Below, one piece after another: positions 26,813-35,075 of a stretch of DNA of 64,000 nt. The translations under genes were made by a program, and so were the position numbers. This DNA comes from a bacterium (GTDB lineage Bacteria > Deinococcota > Deinococci > Deinococcales > Deinococcaceae). Position 1 is the first letter of the stretch, and the number at the start of each line of letters is the position of its first letter. The stretch covers positions 1-64,000 of the forward strand of contig JAJZIR010000013.1 in assembly GCA_021810505.1 (NCBI GenBank), in the 5' to 3' direction. Below the pieces are notes generated by a model. It was not told the origin of the DNA. It did not search any database and worked only from the letters and a program-made list of their open reading frames with translations.

Positions 26813-27874
26813 TCAGGCGAGCTCGACCACACTGGCATCGGAGAGGGTCAGGCGGTGCGCCCGGGGCAACCGGTTGCCCCCTAGAACCTGAGCCCGCAGC
26901 CCGATCAGGCACTCTTGCAGCCGCATCCCGATGTCGCGGATCTCCACCTGCTCGTCGATCACGCTGTACTCGATTTCGATATTCTGGAGCTGGCTGCCCC
27001 GGCCGATGCTGGTGAAGGGACCGATGTAACAGCCCGAGACCGAGACGTCTGGCCCGATCAAGGCTGGTCCCATGATCACGCTGTCCCTGACCACCGCGCC
27101 GCGGTCGATGGCTACCCGGCCGGTCAGCCGCGATGCGCTGACCTCGCCTTGCACGCTGGGCTCCAGGGTTTCTAGCAGAAGCCGGTTGGCGTCGATCAGG
27201 TCCAGCGGCCTTCCGGTGTCTTTCCACCAACCCTGCACGCGCTGACCGATGACCTCATGCCCGGAGCGGATCAGCTCGGTGATGGCGCCGGTGATCTCGT
27301 ATTCTCCCCTGGGGCTGAGCGGTGTCTCGGTGAGCAGATCGAAGAAGCTGGGCCGGAAGCAGTAGATCCCGGCGATGGCCAGGTTGCTGGGCGGGTCGGT
27401 CGGCTTCTCCACCAGCTGGGTGATCTGCCCCGCCGCGCCCAGGACCGCTACCCCGAAGGCGCTGGGGTGATCGACCTCTACCAGTGCCAGGACCGCCTCC
27501 GCCTCGGAGTGGAGGAAGCGCTCGACGTAGGGGCGGATGCCCCCGCCGAACAGATTGTCGCCCAGATAGACGCAGAAGTCATCGTTGCCCACCCAGCTGC
27601 GGGCGGTCAGCACAGCGTGGCCCAGCCCTAGGGTCTCGTTCTGATCGATGTAGCAGATCGCCGCCCCCTGCACCCCGTTGATCGCCTGCTCGATCGAGCT
27701 GCGGGTCAGGTCGGAGACGACCAGGGCGATCTCGCGGATGCCGGCCTCGATCAGGTTATCTAGGGCGAACTGGATGATCGGACGGTTGGCGACCTTGAGG
27801 ACCGCCTTGGGTCGGGTGTAGGTCAGGGGCCTGAGCCGAGTGCCCAGCCCGGCTACCGGGACGATGGCTTTCAT
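26813..27874 (-). CDS. Sugar-1-phosphate nucleotidyltransferase (RmlA-long/GlmU-like)
   Basis: The 353-residue protein starts [18 protein letters not shown], the nucleotidyltransferase signature with the G-x-G-T-R-L-R-P phosphate loop; V-E-K-P near residue 135 contacts the sugar phosphate. Residues 240-340 form a left-handed beta-helix with I-x-x-x-V repeats ([18 protein letters not shown]). This matches the long glucose-1-phosphate thymidylyltransferase type that makes dTDP- or UDP-sugars for envelope glycans. TAGACT ends 8 nt before the start codon. Confidence 0.9.
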   Translation of the reverse strand: MKAIVPVAGLGTRLRPLTYTRPKAVLKVANRPIIQFALDNLIEAGIREIALVVSDLTRSSIEQAINGVQGAAICYIDQNETLGLGHAVLTARSWVGNDDFCVYLGDNLFGGGIRPYVERFLHSEAEAVLALVEVDHPSAFGVAVLGAAGQITQLVEKPTDPPSNLAIAGIYCFRPSFFDLLTETPLSPRGEYEITGAITELIRSGHEVIGQRVQGWWKDTGRPLDLIDANRLLLETLEPSVQGEVSASRLTGRVAIDRGAVVRDSVIMGPALIGPDVSVSGCYIGPFTSIGRGSQLQNIEIEYSVIDEQVEIRDIGMRLQECLIGLRAQVLGGNRLPRAHRLTLSDASVVELA

Positions 27875-27882
27875 TACCAGCC

Positions 27883-27888
27883 AGTCTA
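27883..27888 (-). promoter_or_regulatory. -10 element TAGACT, leaderless start of nucleotidyltransferase gene
   Basis: TAGACT on the minus strand ends 8 nt before ATG 27874; no ribosome site lies between. Confidence 0.4.
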
Positions 27889-27910
27889 CCCCGCCTGCTG
27901 GCAGTCAGGC

Positions 27911-28669
27911 TCAGCGGCCTAAGCCCTGCGCGCGCAGGAAGGATTCCAGGGGACCGTCCCGCTGCTCCATGGTCCCGCCCGGCGCGAAATAGCGGGCCAG
28001 GGTGCGCCCCCAGTCCCCGCGGCGGCTGATTGGGGCCATCTCGGAGAGGGCCCAGTCCAGCTCCTCCGGAGTGGGCTTGTGGTAGCGGTCTTGATGGATC
28101 AGGAGCTCGGGTGCCAGGCGCGGCCGCTGGGTGGGTTGCTCGGCCGGCCGGCCCAGGGTTAGGCCAGCGAAAGGGAAGACCCGTTCAGGTAGCTCCAGCA
28201 GCGCGCTGATCTCCGAGACGGCGTTCAACACCCCTCCCACCCAACAGCCCTGATAGCCCAGCAGCTCGGCGCTGAGCAGCAGGGTCTGCCCGGCTAACAC
28301 CGCGTCACCGATAGCGAAGTGGATGCCGGCGTGAGGGTAATGGCCGACTGGGTGGCCGGTGTGGGCGAGGAGCCTGGCTACCCTCCAGAGATCCCCGCAC
28401 ACGATGAATGCCTCCGGGGCGCCGGCTAGGTGCGGGTTACCGCTGAGCTCAGCGACCTGCTCCCGCAGGTTCTTGTCGACTAGGCGGATCAGGCTGTAGA
28501 GCTGGGCGGTCGCGTCGGTGGGCGCCCTCCGGGCGGCGTAGAGGATGGCCTCTAAGTCCTCTCCGGGGATAGGGGTGTCCTGGTAGATCCGTACGGTGCG
28601 GTGCTGGTCGGTAAAGGCTCTCAGCTGCTCGGCGGTCAGGAAGGGTCGGGTGCTCTGTTCCGGGTTCAC
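27911..28669 (-). CDS. Nitroreductase family protein
   Basis: Starting at GTG 28669 the protein has 252 residues. A longer frame to 28825 is open, but the TACACT box 7 nt upstream of this GTG decides the start. The FMN site is R-T-V-R-I-Y-Q-D-T-P-I followed by A-A-R-R-A-P-T-D-A-T-A-Q-L-Y-S, and the second cofactor region is G-Y-Q-G-C-W-V-G-G-V-L-N. The long tail with D-R-Y-H resembles NfsA/FRP-type NADPH oxidoreductases. It reduces nitroaromatics, quinones or flavins in vitro in the family; physiological role unknown. Confidence 0.85.
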   Translation of the reverse strand: MNPEQSTRPFLTAEQLRAFTDQHRTVRIYQDTPIPGEDLEAILYAARRAPTDATAQLYSLIRLVDKNLREQVAELSGNPHLAGAPEAFIVCGDLWRVARLLAHTGHPVGHYPHAGIHFAIGDAVLAGQTLLLSAELLGYQGCWVGGVLNAVSEISALLELPERVFPFAGLTLGRPAEQPTQRPRLAPELLIHQDRYHKPTPEELDWALSEMAPISRRGDWGRTLARYFAPGGTMEQRDGPLESFLRAQGLGR

Positions 28670-28676
28670 GCAGCGG

Positions 28677-28682
28677 AGTGTA
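28677..28682 (-). promoter_or_regulatory. -10 element TACACT, leaderless start of nitroreductase gene
   Basis: TACACT on the minus strand ends 7 nt before GTG 28669. It is divergent from a TACCCT box about 45 bp away. Confidence 0.5.
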
Positions 28683-28725
28683 CCCGGAAGCTCCCGGTTT
28701 GCTGGGAGCAGCGGCACAATCGTGC

Positions 28726-28731
28726 TACCCT
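28726..28731 (+). promoter_or_regulatory. -10 element TACCCT, leaderless start of DUF1697 gene
   Basis: TACCCT ends 7 nt before ATG 28739. A hairpin GCTCCC ... GGGAGC lies 22-40 bp upstream. Confidence 0.45.
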
Positions 28732-28738
28732 GACGGGC

Positions 28739-29257
28739 ATGGTTGCCTACGCTGCCCTGCTCCGGGCAGTTAACGTCGGTGGGACTGGGAAGCTGCGCAT
28801 GGCTGAGCTGTTGGCTATCTGCCAACAGCTGGGCCTGGACTCTCCGCGGAGCTACCTCGCCAGCGGAAACCTGGTGTTCCGGTCCCTGCAGACCGAAACC
28901 TGGTTGCGCGAGCAGCTGGAGGGAAACCTCCGAACCCGCTTCGGCCGGCAGATCGCGGTGCTGATTCGGTCGGCCGACCAGCTAGCGGCGGTGCTGGACG
29001 CGAACCCCTTCCCGGACGCCCCTCCTGACCGGCTGATGGTGATCTTCCTGGGCGCACCCACCTCGCCGATCACCCTAGAGGGTCTCAGCGGTAAGGCCCC
29101 AGACGAGCAGCTAGCCTTAGGGTTTCGGGAAATCTACGTCTGGTACGGGAGCGGCATGGGTCGCTCCCGGCTGCGCATCCCAGCCGCCCTGCGGGGGACC
29201 GCCCGCAACCTCAACACGGTGCGCCGCCTGGCTGCCCTGGCCGCTTCAGGGTCCTGA
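28739..29257 (+). CDS. DUF1697 family protein
   Basis: The 172-residue protein opens Y-A-A-L-L-R-A-V-N-V-G-G-T-G-K-L-R-M-A-E-L and continues with Y-L-A-S-G-N-L-V-F-R-S, both hallmarks of DUF1697. The family is widespread, cytoplasmic and of unknown function. A basic tail with G-T-A-R-N-L-N-T-V-R-R-L ends the protein. The start is fixed by the leaderless promoter; an in-frame upstream extension to 28601 lies inside the nitroreductase region. SpoIIM-like protein follows on the same strand. Confidence 0.88.
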   Translation: MVAYAALLRAVNVGGTGKLRMAELLAICQQLGLDSPRSYLASGNLVFRSLQTETWLREQLEGNLRTRFGRQIAVLIRSADQLAAVLDANPFPDAPPDRLMVIFLGAPTSPITLEGLSGKAPDEQLALGFREIYVWYGSGMGRSRLRIPAALRGTARNLNTVRRLAALAASGS

Positions 29258-29276
29258 CCTGCCCCAGTACGGCCGA

Positions 29277-30416
29277 TTGTGGCCGGATGTGGTTGACCGG
29301 CCGCTGCAGCCGTGGAAAGATGCCGCCGTGCTCCTCGCTCGCGCCTGCCGCGTCGCCCCCATCTTGCCGGCCCTCTTGGCGGCGGTCATCGCCTGCTGGG
29401 CCCTCGCCTCGGCCCCTGCCTCGCGCTCCTTCGCTGTGGCCGACCAGGGCCTGCGCAGCTGGCTGCAGGGTGCCGATGCGGGCGCGAGCGGCGAGCTGAC
29501 CCCCGAGGGGCTGGGCCGCAGCCTGAGCCGCCTGACCCGCTTCGCCCCAGTTCCAGCCGGCGCAGCGGTGCTCTGGTCCAGCCAGCGGTTGCTGACCCGC
29601 CGGAATGGCTTGGCCGTCTTCCGCTACCACCTGCAGGTCGGCTTACGGGTCCAGCCGATAGACGTTCTGCTCAGGCGGAAGGGGAGGGTCTGGAAGGTCC
29701 GGCGGATCCGCTTCGTGCACCGCCAGCCGATCGGCCTGCAGCTTCCCACCATCATCACTCAGCCCTGGGCTGGCTGGGTCTTCGCCGGGCTCAGCCTGCT
29801 GCTGCTGTTCGGGCTCCGCCCCGGTGGCCGCTGGAGGAAGCTCTGCGCGGAGGGCTTGCAGGTCGCCATGGAGACCAAGACGGTCTTCTGGCTGACCAAC
29901 GCCCTGCTCTACGGCGTGTTCATCCTGGGGATGCTGGCGGCTTACGCCCAGCCGGCTCTGGCCCTGCAGCTGCAGCGCTACGTCGGCAGCCTGCTCGGTG
30001 GCGTGGGCCTGAACGGCTTGATCCAGGGTACGGTCCCCCAGACTGCCCTAGGGATCTTTCTCTGGAACTTCTCGGTGGGGTCTTTGCTGACCACCTTCCT
30101 GCCCGGCCTGCTGTTCGGTGTCCCGGCGCTGCTGATCAACCTGTTTCGCTTGCTGATCTTGGGGGTGGCCCTGTCTCCTAGGTTGATTCCCTTGGCGGTC
30201 TTCTTGGTCCATATCCCGACCATGCTGGTCGAGCTGGAGGGGTACTTCTTTGTGGTCGCCCTCGGCATGGGCCTGCTCTGGAGGCTACCTCGGGTGGGTG
30301 CGGGGCGCGCCTTCGCGGGCTACCTGAGGGCCATCCCGGTCTCCTTGACCCTGCTGCTCTGCGCGGCCTGGTACGAGGCTTTCGAAGTACTGGTGCTGAT
30401 TCCCCGGCTGCGCTGA
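29277..30416 (+). CDS. SpoIIM-like (DUF95) membrane protein
   Basis: The protein has up to 379 residues; a GTG at 29328 giving 362 residues is at least as likely, because it puts the first hydrophobic segment (L-P-A-L-L-A-A-V-I-A-C-W-A-L-A) at the N-terminus. Residues 35-160 form a soluble outer region with a basic beta-rich part. Residues 200-375 hold about five membrane helices with the SpoIIM pattern N-x-x-V-G-x-L and T-F-L-P-G-L-L-F-G. The DUF95 family includes the B. subtilis engulfment protein but is common in non-sporulating bacteria, often as a transporter-associated membrane protein. No sporulation context is present here. Confidence 0.65.
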   Translation: MWPDVVDRPLQPWKDAAVLLARACRVAPILPALLAAVIACWALASAPASRSFAVADQGLRSWLQGADAGASGELTPEGLGRSLSRLTRFAPVPAGAAVLWSSQRLLTRRNGLAVFRYHLQVGLRVQPIDVLLRRKGRVWKVRRIRFVHRQPIGLQLPTIITQPWAGWVFAGLSLLLLFGLRPGGRWRKLCAEGLQVAMETKTVFWLTNALLYGVFILGMLAAYAQPALALQLQRYVGSLLGGVGLNGLIQGTVPQTALGIFLWNFSVGSLLTTFLPGLLFGVPALLINLFRLLILGVALSPRLIPLAVFLVHIPTMLVELEGYFFVVALGMGLLWRLPRVGAGRAFAGYLRAIPVSLTLLLCAAWYEAFEVLVLIPRLR

Positions 30417-30419
30417 AGG

Positions 30420-31982
30420 TTAGAGCGGCTCGTTGCCGTGCTTGCGGTAAGGCCGCTCCTCATGTTTGCCGGCCAGCATAGCGAAGCCGCGGATCAACAC
30501 CGACCGGCTCCGCTCGGGCGGGATGACATCGTCGATGTACCCGCGCGCGGCGGCCAGGTAAGGGTGATCGAACTCGGCTCGGTACTCGGCGATCCGCCGT
30601 TCCCGGGTCGCTTCCGGATCCGGGCTGCTGGCGATCTCTCTGCGGTAGATGATATTCGCCGCCCCCTCGGCCCCCATCACCGCCACGCTGGCCGTGGGCC
30701 AGGCGTAGACCAGGTCGGCTCCCATGTCGGCGCTGTTCATAGCCAGGTAAGCTCCGCCGTAGCCCTTGCGCAGGATCAGGGTGATCTTGGGGACAGTGGC
30801 CTCGGCGTAGGCGTAGAGCATCTTGGCCCCGTGGCGGATGATCCCGCCGTGTTCCTGGGCTACCCCGGGGAGGAAGCCGCTCACGTCGACCAGAGTCAGC
30901 AGCGGGATGTTGAAGGCGTCGCAGGTCCGTACGAAGCGGGCCGCTTTGTCCGAGGCGTCGATGTCGAGCGTGCCAGCTAGGACGGCGGGATTGTTGGCGA
31001 CGATCCCCACGGCCTCGCCGCCCAGGCGCCCGAAGCCGATCAGCAGGTTACGGGCCCAGCCAGGCTGGATCTCGAAGAAGTGGTGGTCATCCAGCAGGTT
31101 ATGGAGGACTTGGTGCATGGCGTAGGGGCGCCGGGGATCCGCAGAGACCAGATCCAGCAGCTGGTCACAGCTGCGCTCGGCGGGATCCTCGCTCTCCTTC
31201 CGGGGGGTCCGATCCCTGGCGTTCTGGGGCAGGAAGCTCAGCAGCTCGCGGATCATACCCAGGACCGCCGCGTCCCCCTCGGCCTCCAGGTGCGCTACCC
31301 CGCTCCGGCGGCTGTGCACGTCGGCCCCACCCAATGCATCGAAGCTGACCTCCTCGCGGGTGACGCTGCGGATGACTTCGGGGCCGGTGATGAACATGTA
31401 GCTGGTTCCTCGGGCCATCAGCACGAAGTCGGTCAGCGCCGGGCTGTAGACCGCCCCGCCAGCACAGGGTCCTAGGATCGCACTGATCTGAGGGATCGCG
31501 CCGGAGTAGATGGCGTTGCGATAGAACACCTCTCCATAGCCGGAGAGGCTGTCGACCCCCTCCTGGATCCGCGCTCCCGCCGAGTCGTTGAGACCGATCA
31601 CCGGTGCTCCACTCCTAGCTGCCAGGTCCATCAGCTTGACGATCTTGCGGGCGTGCATCTTGCCCAGAGATCCACCCAGAACAGTGAAATCTTGGCTGAA
31701 CACGAAGACTCGGCGGCCACCGATCTCTCCCTGGCCAGTGACTACCCCCTCCCCAGGCGCCTCGACGCCGCGCATCAGCGAGACGTCTTGGTGCTCGACC
31801 AAGGTGCCGATCTCCTGGAAGGAGCCGGAATCGAGCAGCAAGTCGATCCGCTCCCTGGCGGTCAGCCTCTGTTGGAGGTGCTGGGCGCGCACTCGCTCGG
31901 GGCCGCCGCCTGCCAGCACCTTGGCTCGCCGGCGCTCCATCTCGGCGATCCGCTCTTGCAGCAACGCCCGGGGGTCAGGCAT
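30420..31982 (-). CDS. Acyl-CoA carboxylase beta subunit (propionyl/methylmalonyl-CoA type)
   Basis: The 520-residue carboxyltransferase starts at ATG 31982. Family motifs are the G-L-N-D-S-A-G-A-R-I-Q-E-G-V-D-S-L-S-G-Y-G oxyanion region, G-P-C-A-G-G-A-V-Y-S-P-A-L-T-D-F-V-L-M, V-G-I-V-A-N-N-P-A-V-L-A-G-T-L-D-I-D-A-S-D-K-A-A-R and the D-V-S-G-F-L-P-G-V-A-Q-E acyl-CoA site. It transfers carboxyl from biotin to propionyl- or acetyl-CoA, or acts in methylmalonyl-CoA decarboxylase. The alpha and biotin-carrier subunits are elsewhere. It is the last gene of the HD-fni-membrane protein-pccB run. Confidence 0.9.
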   Translation of the reverse strand: MPDPRALLQERIAEMERRRAKVLAGGGPERVRAQHLQQRLTARERIDLLLDSGSFQEIGTLVEHQDVSLMRGVEAPGEGVVTGQGEIGGRRVFVFSQDFTVLGGSLGKMHARKIVKLMDLAARSGAPVIGLNDSAGARIQEGVDSLSGYGEVFYRNAIYSGAIPQISAILGPCAGGAVYSPALTDFVLMARGTSYMFITGPEVIRSVTREEVSFDALGGADVHSRRSGVAHLEAEGDAAVLGMIRELLSFLPQNARDRTPRKESEDPAERSCDQLLDLVSADPRRPYAMHQVLHNLLDDHHFFEIQPGWARNLLIGFGRLGGEAVGIVANNPAVLAGTLDIDASDKAARFVRTCDAFNIPLLTLVDVSGFLPGVAQEHGGIIRHGAKMLYAYAEATVPKITLILRKGYGGAYLAMNSADMGADLVYAWPTASVAVMGAEGAANIIYRREIASSPDPEATRERRIAEYRAEFDHPYLAAARGYIDDVIPPERSRSVLIRGFAMLAGKHEERPYRKHGNEPL

Positions 31983-32011
31983 GGCTGAGCTCTGGGCGCT
32001 CCGGCGCTGCG

Positions 32012-32395
32012 CTAATGCTCGCTCCCCTGGCGCTCCGACCACCAGGTGATGGGCAGCAGGGCGAAAGCACCCAGGGCCAGGACCAACAGGGCTAGGCCGC
32101 GCCGGCTGCGCGGATCCTGCCGGCGCTCGGTCTCAAAGGTGTGCAGCGCGGCCAGAGTGGACAGCGCCGAGACATCCAGCAGCAGCGTGCGGGTCAGGTG
32201 GCTGCGCCACAGCGCCGCCAGGGGCCGCAGCGCGCTGGCTCCCTGGCGGCGCTCCAAAGCCCTGGAGAGCAGCAGGCCGATCAGCAGGGCTACCCATATC
32301 CGGATCAGCAGGCCGTTGCGGGCTGGCCCGGGGCGGGCCCAACTCAGGATGGTGTCGTTCAGGTCCGGCAGGGCCGGGGCGGTGGATTTGGTCAT
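32012..32395 (-). CDS. Hypothetical membrane protein, 127 aa
   Basis: I do not recognise this protein. It has about three hydrophobic segments (L-I-R-I-W-V-A-L-L-I-G-L-L-L; L-L-L-D-V-S-A-L-S-T-L-A-A-L; L-A-L-L-V-L-A-L-G-A-F-A-L-L). A charged loop (F-E-T-E-R-R-Q-D-P-R-S-R-R-G) separates the second and third. The ATG overlaps the fni stop by 4 bp, and the stop is 29 bp before the carboxylase start, so it belongs to that operon. No other evidence of function. Confidence 0.6.
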   Translation of the reverse strand: MTKSTAPALPDLNDTILSWARPGPARNGLLIRIWVALLIGLLLSRALERRQGASALRPLAALWRSHLTRTLLLDVSALSTLAALHTFETERRQDPRSRRGLALLVLALGAFALLPITWWSERQGSEH

Positions 32396-33438
32396 CGTTC
32401 CTCCACGTCTCCTCGATGATACGCCAGAGCTTCCCCGCTGGCCCGCTCCCTGAGCTCGGCCACCGAGCTCAGGCCGGCTACGAACAGCGCGATCCGCAGC
32501 TCGTCCAGGTAGTTCCTGAGGACCCCTTCAACTGCCAGGGCGCTCTCCAATGCCGCCGCCAGCAGCGGCCGGGCCACGGCGCAGACCTCGGCGCCCAGCC
32601 AGAGCGCTTTGGCGAGATCTAGGCCGCTGCGCAGGCCGCCCGAGGCGATCCGCGGCAGCTGCGGTGCGGCGGCGCCGACCTCGATCAAGGCCTGCGCAGT
32701 GGGGATGCCGATCTCGCAGAGTTCTGGGTGGCGCACCTCTCCGTAGCGAACCAGCTCTTCAACCCTGGCCCAGCAAGTACCCCCCGCCCCGGCGACATCG
32801 ATGGCGGCCAGGCCCAGGGGAGCTAAGCTGGCTGCCACCCGCCCCGAGATGCCGTGTCCGACTTCCTTGACCAGCAAGGGGTGGCGGACTTTCTCCACTA
32901 GCCGGGCCAGGGCGTCCAGACCGCCCTGAAAATGGGGTTCGCCGCCCCGCTGCAGCGCTTCCTGCAGCGGGTTGCAGTGGATCGCCAACGCGTCGGCTTC
33001 CACCACCTCGGCAGCCTCTTCGATCTCCGCGGCGCCGAAGCCCGAGGTGAGTTGGGCTAGACCCAGGTTCCCGATCAGCAGCAGGTCACCCCCGAAACGG
33101 CGCACCGCGTAGCTGGGCCGCATCTCCGGGTGGATCAGCATCGCTCGCTGCGAGCCGAGCATCATTCCCAGGCCGAGCGCTGCCGCCGCTTCGGCCAGGT
33201 GGCGGTTGACCCGCCCAGAGAACTCCGGCCCTCCCGTCATGGCTCCGATCAGCAGGGGGGCCTGCAGCTGGTGGCCCAGAAAGCTGCAGCGCAGGTCCAC
33301 CTGCGCCAAGTCCAGTTCGGGCAGGGCCGCGTAGGGCCAGCGGTAGCGGGAAAGTCCGCTTCGGACGCCCTGATACTCCGCCTCCGCCTGCAGGCAAGCC
33401 TCGATGTGGCGCAGCTTCCTGCCGGCGAGGTCGCTCAC
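32392..33438 (-). CDS. fni: Type 2 isopentenyl-diphosphate delta-isomerase
   Basis: The 348-residue FMN enzyme begins R-K-L-R-H-I-E-A-C-L, with the substrate-binding R-K-x-x-H motif. Inside is a TIM barrel with P-L-L-I-G-A-M-T-G-G, L-G-S-Q-R-A-M, H-C-N-P-L-Q-E-A-L-Q-R-G-G, V-K-E-V-G-H-G-I-S and I-A-S-G-G-L-R-S-G-L-D. It isomerises IPP and DMAPP for isoprenoid synthesis. The upstream HD gene overlaps it by 4 bp. It is normal in length for the family. Confidence 0.95.
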   Translation of the reverse strand: MSDLAGRKLRHIEACLQAEAEYQGVRSGLSRYRWPYAALPELDLAQVDLRCSFLGHQLQAPLLIGAMTGGPEFSGRVNRHLAEAAAALGLGMMLGSQRAMLIHPEMRPSYAVRRFGGDLLLIGNLGLAQLTSGFGAAEIEEAAEVVEADALAIHCNPLQEALQRGGEPHFQGGLDALARLVEKVRHPLLVKEVGHGISGRVAASLAPLGLAAIDVAGAGGTCWARVEELVRYGEVRHPELCEIGIPTAQALIEVGAAAPQLPRIASGGLRSGLDLAKALWLGAEVCAVARPLLAAALESALAVEGVLRNYLDELRIALFVAGLSSVAELRERASGEALAYHRGDVEER

Positions 33439-33968
33439 GCAGCGCTTTGCATGAACTGCAAGACCTTGGCGATGTGGATTTCTAAGTCGATCCCCAGCTC
33501 CCTGGCCCCCTGCTCGACTTCCTCCCGGTTTACCCCGGCGGCGAAGTTCTTGGAGCGGTACTTTTTCAGCAGGCTGGGCAGCTCGAGGGCTCGGATGTCC
33601 CGGTCGGGCCTGACTAGGACCGCTGCCTGGATCAGCCCGGTCAGCTCGTCGACTGCGAACAGGGTCTTGGCCAGGCAGGAATTCCTAGGGGTATGGGTGT
33701 ACCGGGCATGACCCATGATGGCCTCCAGGACGCTCTCTGGGAGATCGCTGTGCGCGCGGAGATAGTTGACCCCGAAGCTGGGGTGCTCCTCCGGGTGGCG
33801 CTCGTAGTCCAGGTCATGCAGCAATCCGGTCACCGCGTAGAGGGCCTCGTCTTCCCCCCACAGCCGCCCGTAGCCCACCATGGCCGTCTCGACGTTGAGC
33901 ATGTGGCGCTGCAGGCTGGGAGAGTCGACCCAGCTGGTCATGAGCTCGTAGGCCTCTTGACGGGTCAT
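33435..33968 (-). CDS. HD domain phosphohydrolase
   Basis: The 177-residue protein has the HD metal motif: H-M-L-N (His22), then L-L-H-D-L-D-Y-E (His/Asp near 51-52) and the G-H-A-R-Y-T helix, with a later D residue. The P-E-E-H-P-S-F-G-V-N-Y-L-R pattern is common to COG2316-type HD hydrolases. It acts on phosphoesters of unknown identity. It is the first gene of the run with fni and overlaps it by 4 bp; TAAAGT ends 5 nt before the start. Confidence 0.88.
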   Translation of the reverse strand: MTRQEAYELMTSWVDSPSLQRHMLNVETAMVGYGRLWGEDEALYAVTGLLHDLDYERHPEEHPSFGVNYLRAHSDLPESVLEAIMGHARYTHTPRNSCLAKTLFAVDELTGLIQAAVLVRPDRDIRALELPSLLKKYRSKNFAAGVNREEVEQGARELGIDLEIHIAKVLQFMQSAA

Positions 33969-33973
33969 GCTTC

Positions 33974-33979
33974 ACTTTA
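33974..33979 (-). promoter_or_regulatory. -10 element TAAAGT upstream of the HD-fni operon
   Basis: TAAAGT on the minus strand ends 5 nt before ATG 33968, consistent with a leaderless or near-leaderless mRNA. Confidence 0.35.
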
Positions 33980-34325
33980 CCTGGCCGCGGCCGCCTAAAC
34001 CTCAGCGCGGGCGGTGTGCAGCGGAAAGTCTGCCCGCCTCCGCAGCGAGTTGCGAAGGGTGGTGGCGCCACCAGCCACCGCCCTGCAAGAAGGACCGGCG
34101 TCAGGTTCTGCGCCGCCGCGCGGTAGCGCGCTGGGCGCCCAGAGACCGCTCGGCTCTGGGTCCAGCGCGGTGGTGTCTGCGGACTCGCTGGCGACGTCGG
34201 CCGGTACCGCCACGCACTCCAACTGCGGCGCCGAGCCCGGCTCCCAGGCGGACGTCTTCTGCCGGGTGGCTGCCGGCTTCTCGCGGATCCGACCCTGGGC
34301 GCGGGGCGCGCTGCGCACGGTCCCC
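33980..34325. other. Gene-free stretch with a 14-bp palindrome
   Basis: About 345 bp lie between two minus-strand genes. No credible gene is seen. The perfect palindrome TGGTGGCGCCACCA occupies 34060-34073 inside a larger GC-rich fold; it could be a terminator or operator. There is no T-run. Confidence 0.5.
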
Positions 34326-35075
34326 TCAGCTGCGGCGCAGCAGGTAGCTGGGCTCCTCGCCCAGATCCCAGACGGTGTAGCCCGAGGCCAGATAGTGGAC
34401 CATGGCCGCCCGGAGGGCCGACTGCCAGATCTCCAGCCGGGGGAGATCCTCTGCCCGCAGCTCCTCTAGGTCCCCGGGAAGCGCGAGCTTCAGCAGAGCT
34501 GCGCTGAGCCCCAGGTCAGGTCGCGGTGGCCAGCTTTCGTCCCAGACCGGTATTGCTTGCAGTTCGGCCCGCTCTCGGGGTTCGCCGGGCCTCCACTCCA
34601 CCCACAGGCGGTCTGAGGGAATGCCCGAGTTGATGCCGCCCATCTCCCCGTAGAAATCGGGGAGGTAGGCCGTCCCGATAGCGCCCAGCTGGTGCAGGTT
34701 GAGCTTGGCGTTAGCTAGCCTGAGCGGGTCGAAAGTCCAGCTGATTTTGGTGATTCCTCGGGCCAGGCACCACGCGGCTTGGTAGCGCTTGAGCGCCAAG
34801 CCGACCCCCTGGCGGCGCCGATCTGGGCGGACGCCGAGCATGTGGGAATGCTGGTGCTTGCTGTCCGTAGTCGGCAATCCCAGGACGAAACCGATCGGCT
34901 CAGCGCCCTCGGAGGCGGTGGCGATCAGCGCCCCTACCCTCTGCAGGGCGATCATCAGATCAGCTGGGACGACCTCGCGGTCCGGATACTGCCAGACTGC
35001 GATCTGCAGCTCTTCCAGGGAGCGCAGCTCCTTGGCGGTCAGCTCGCTGTGGATCTGCAGGTCGCTTCTGTTCAA
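34326..35075 (-). CDS. GNAT-like acyltransferase of the racemase-associated COG3375 type
   Basis: The 249-residue protein starts at TTG 35075, which overlaps the stop of the racemase gene (TTGA). The much longer open frame continuing to 35861 is antisense noise within the racemase. Features are [18 protein letters not shown], the acetyl-CoA loop, then [14 protein letters not shown] and Y-G-x-M-G-G-I-N. COG3375 proteins lie next to N-acylamino-acid racemases and are believed to N-acylate amino acids. Function follows from context. Confidence 0.78.
   Translation of the reverse strand: MNRSDLQIHSELTAKELRSLEELQIAVWQYPDREVVPADLMIALQRVGALIATASEGAEPIGFVLGLPTTDSKHQHSHMLGVRPDRRRQGVGLALKRYQAAWCLARGITKISWTFDPLRLANAKLNLHQLGAIGTAYLPDFYGEMGGINSGIPSDRLWVEWRPGEPRERAELQAIPVWDESWPPRPDLGLSAALLKLALPGDLEELRAEDLPRLEIWQSALRAAMVHYLASGYTVWDLGEEPSYLLRRS

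Noticed and set aside
29277-30416. SpoIIM-like protein as evidence for sporulation
   Set aside because: The DUF95 family is common in non-sporulating bacteria and no other sporulation gene is present.
34021-34075. GCGGAAAGTC stretch resembling the RNase P P4 region, and GGTGGCGCCACC resembling a T-box
   Set aside because: The other conserved RNase P and T-box blocks are missing.
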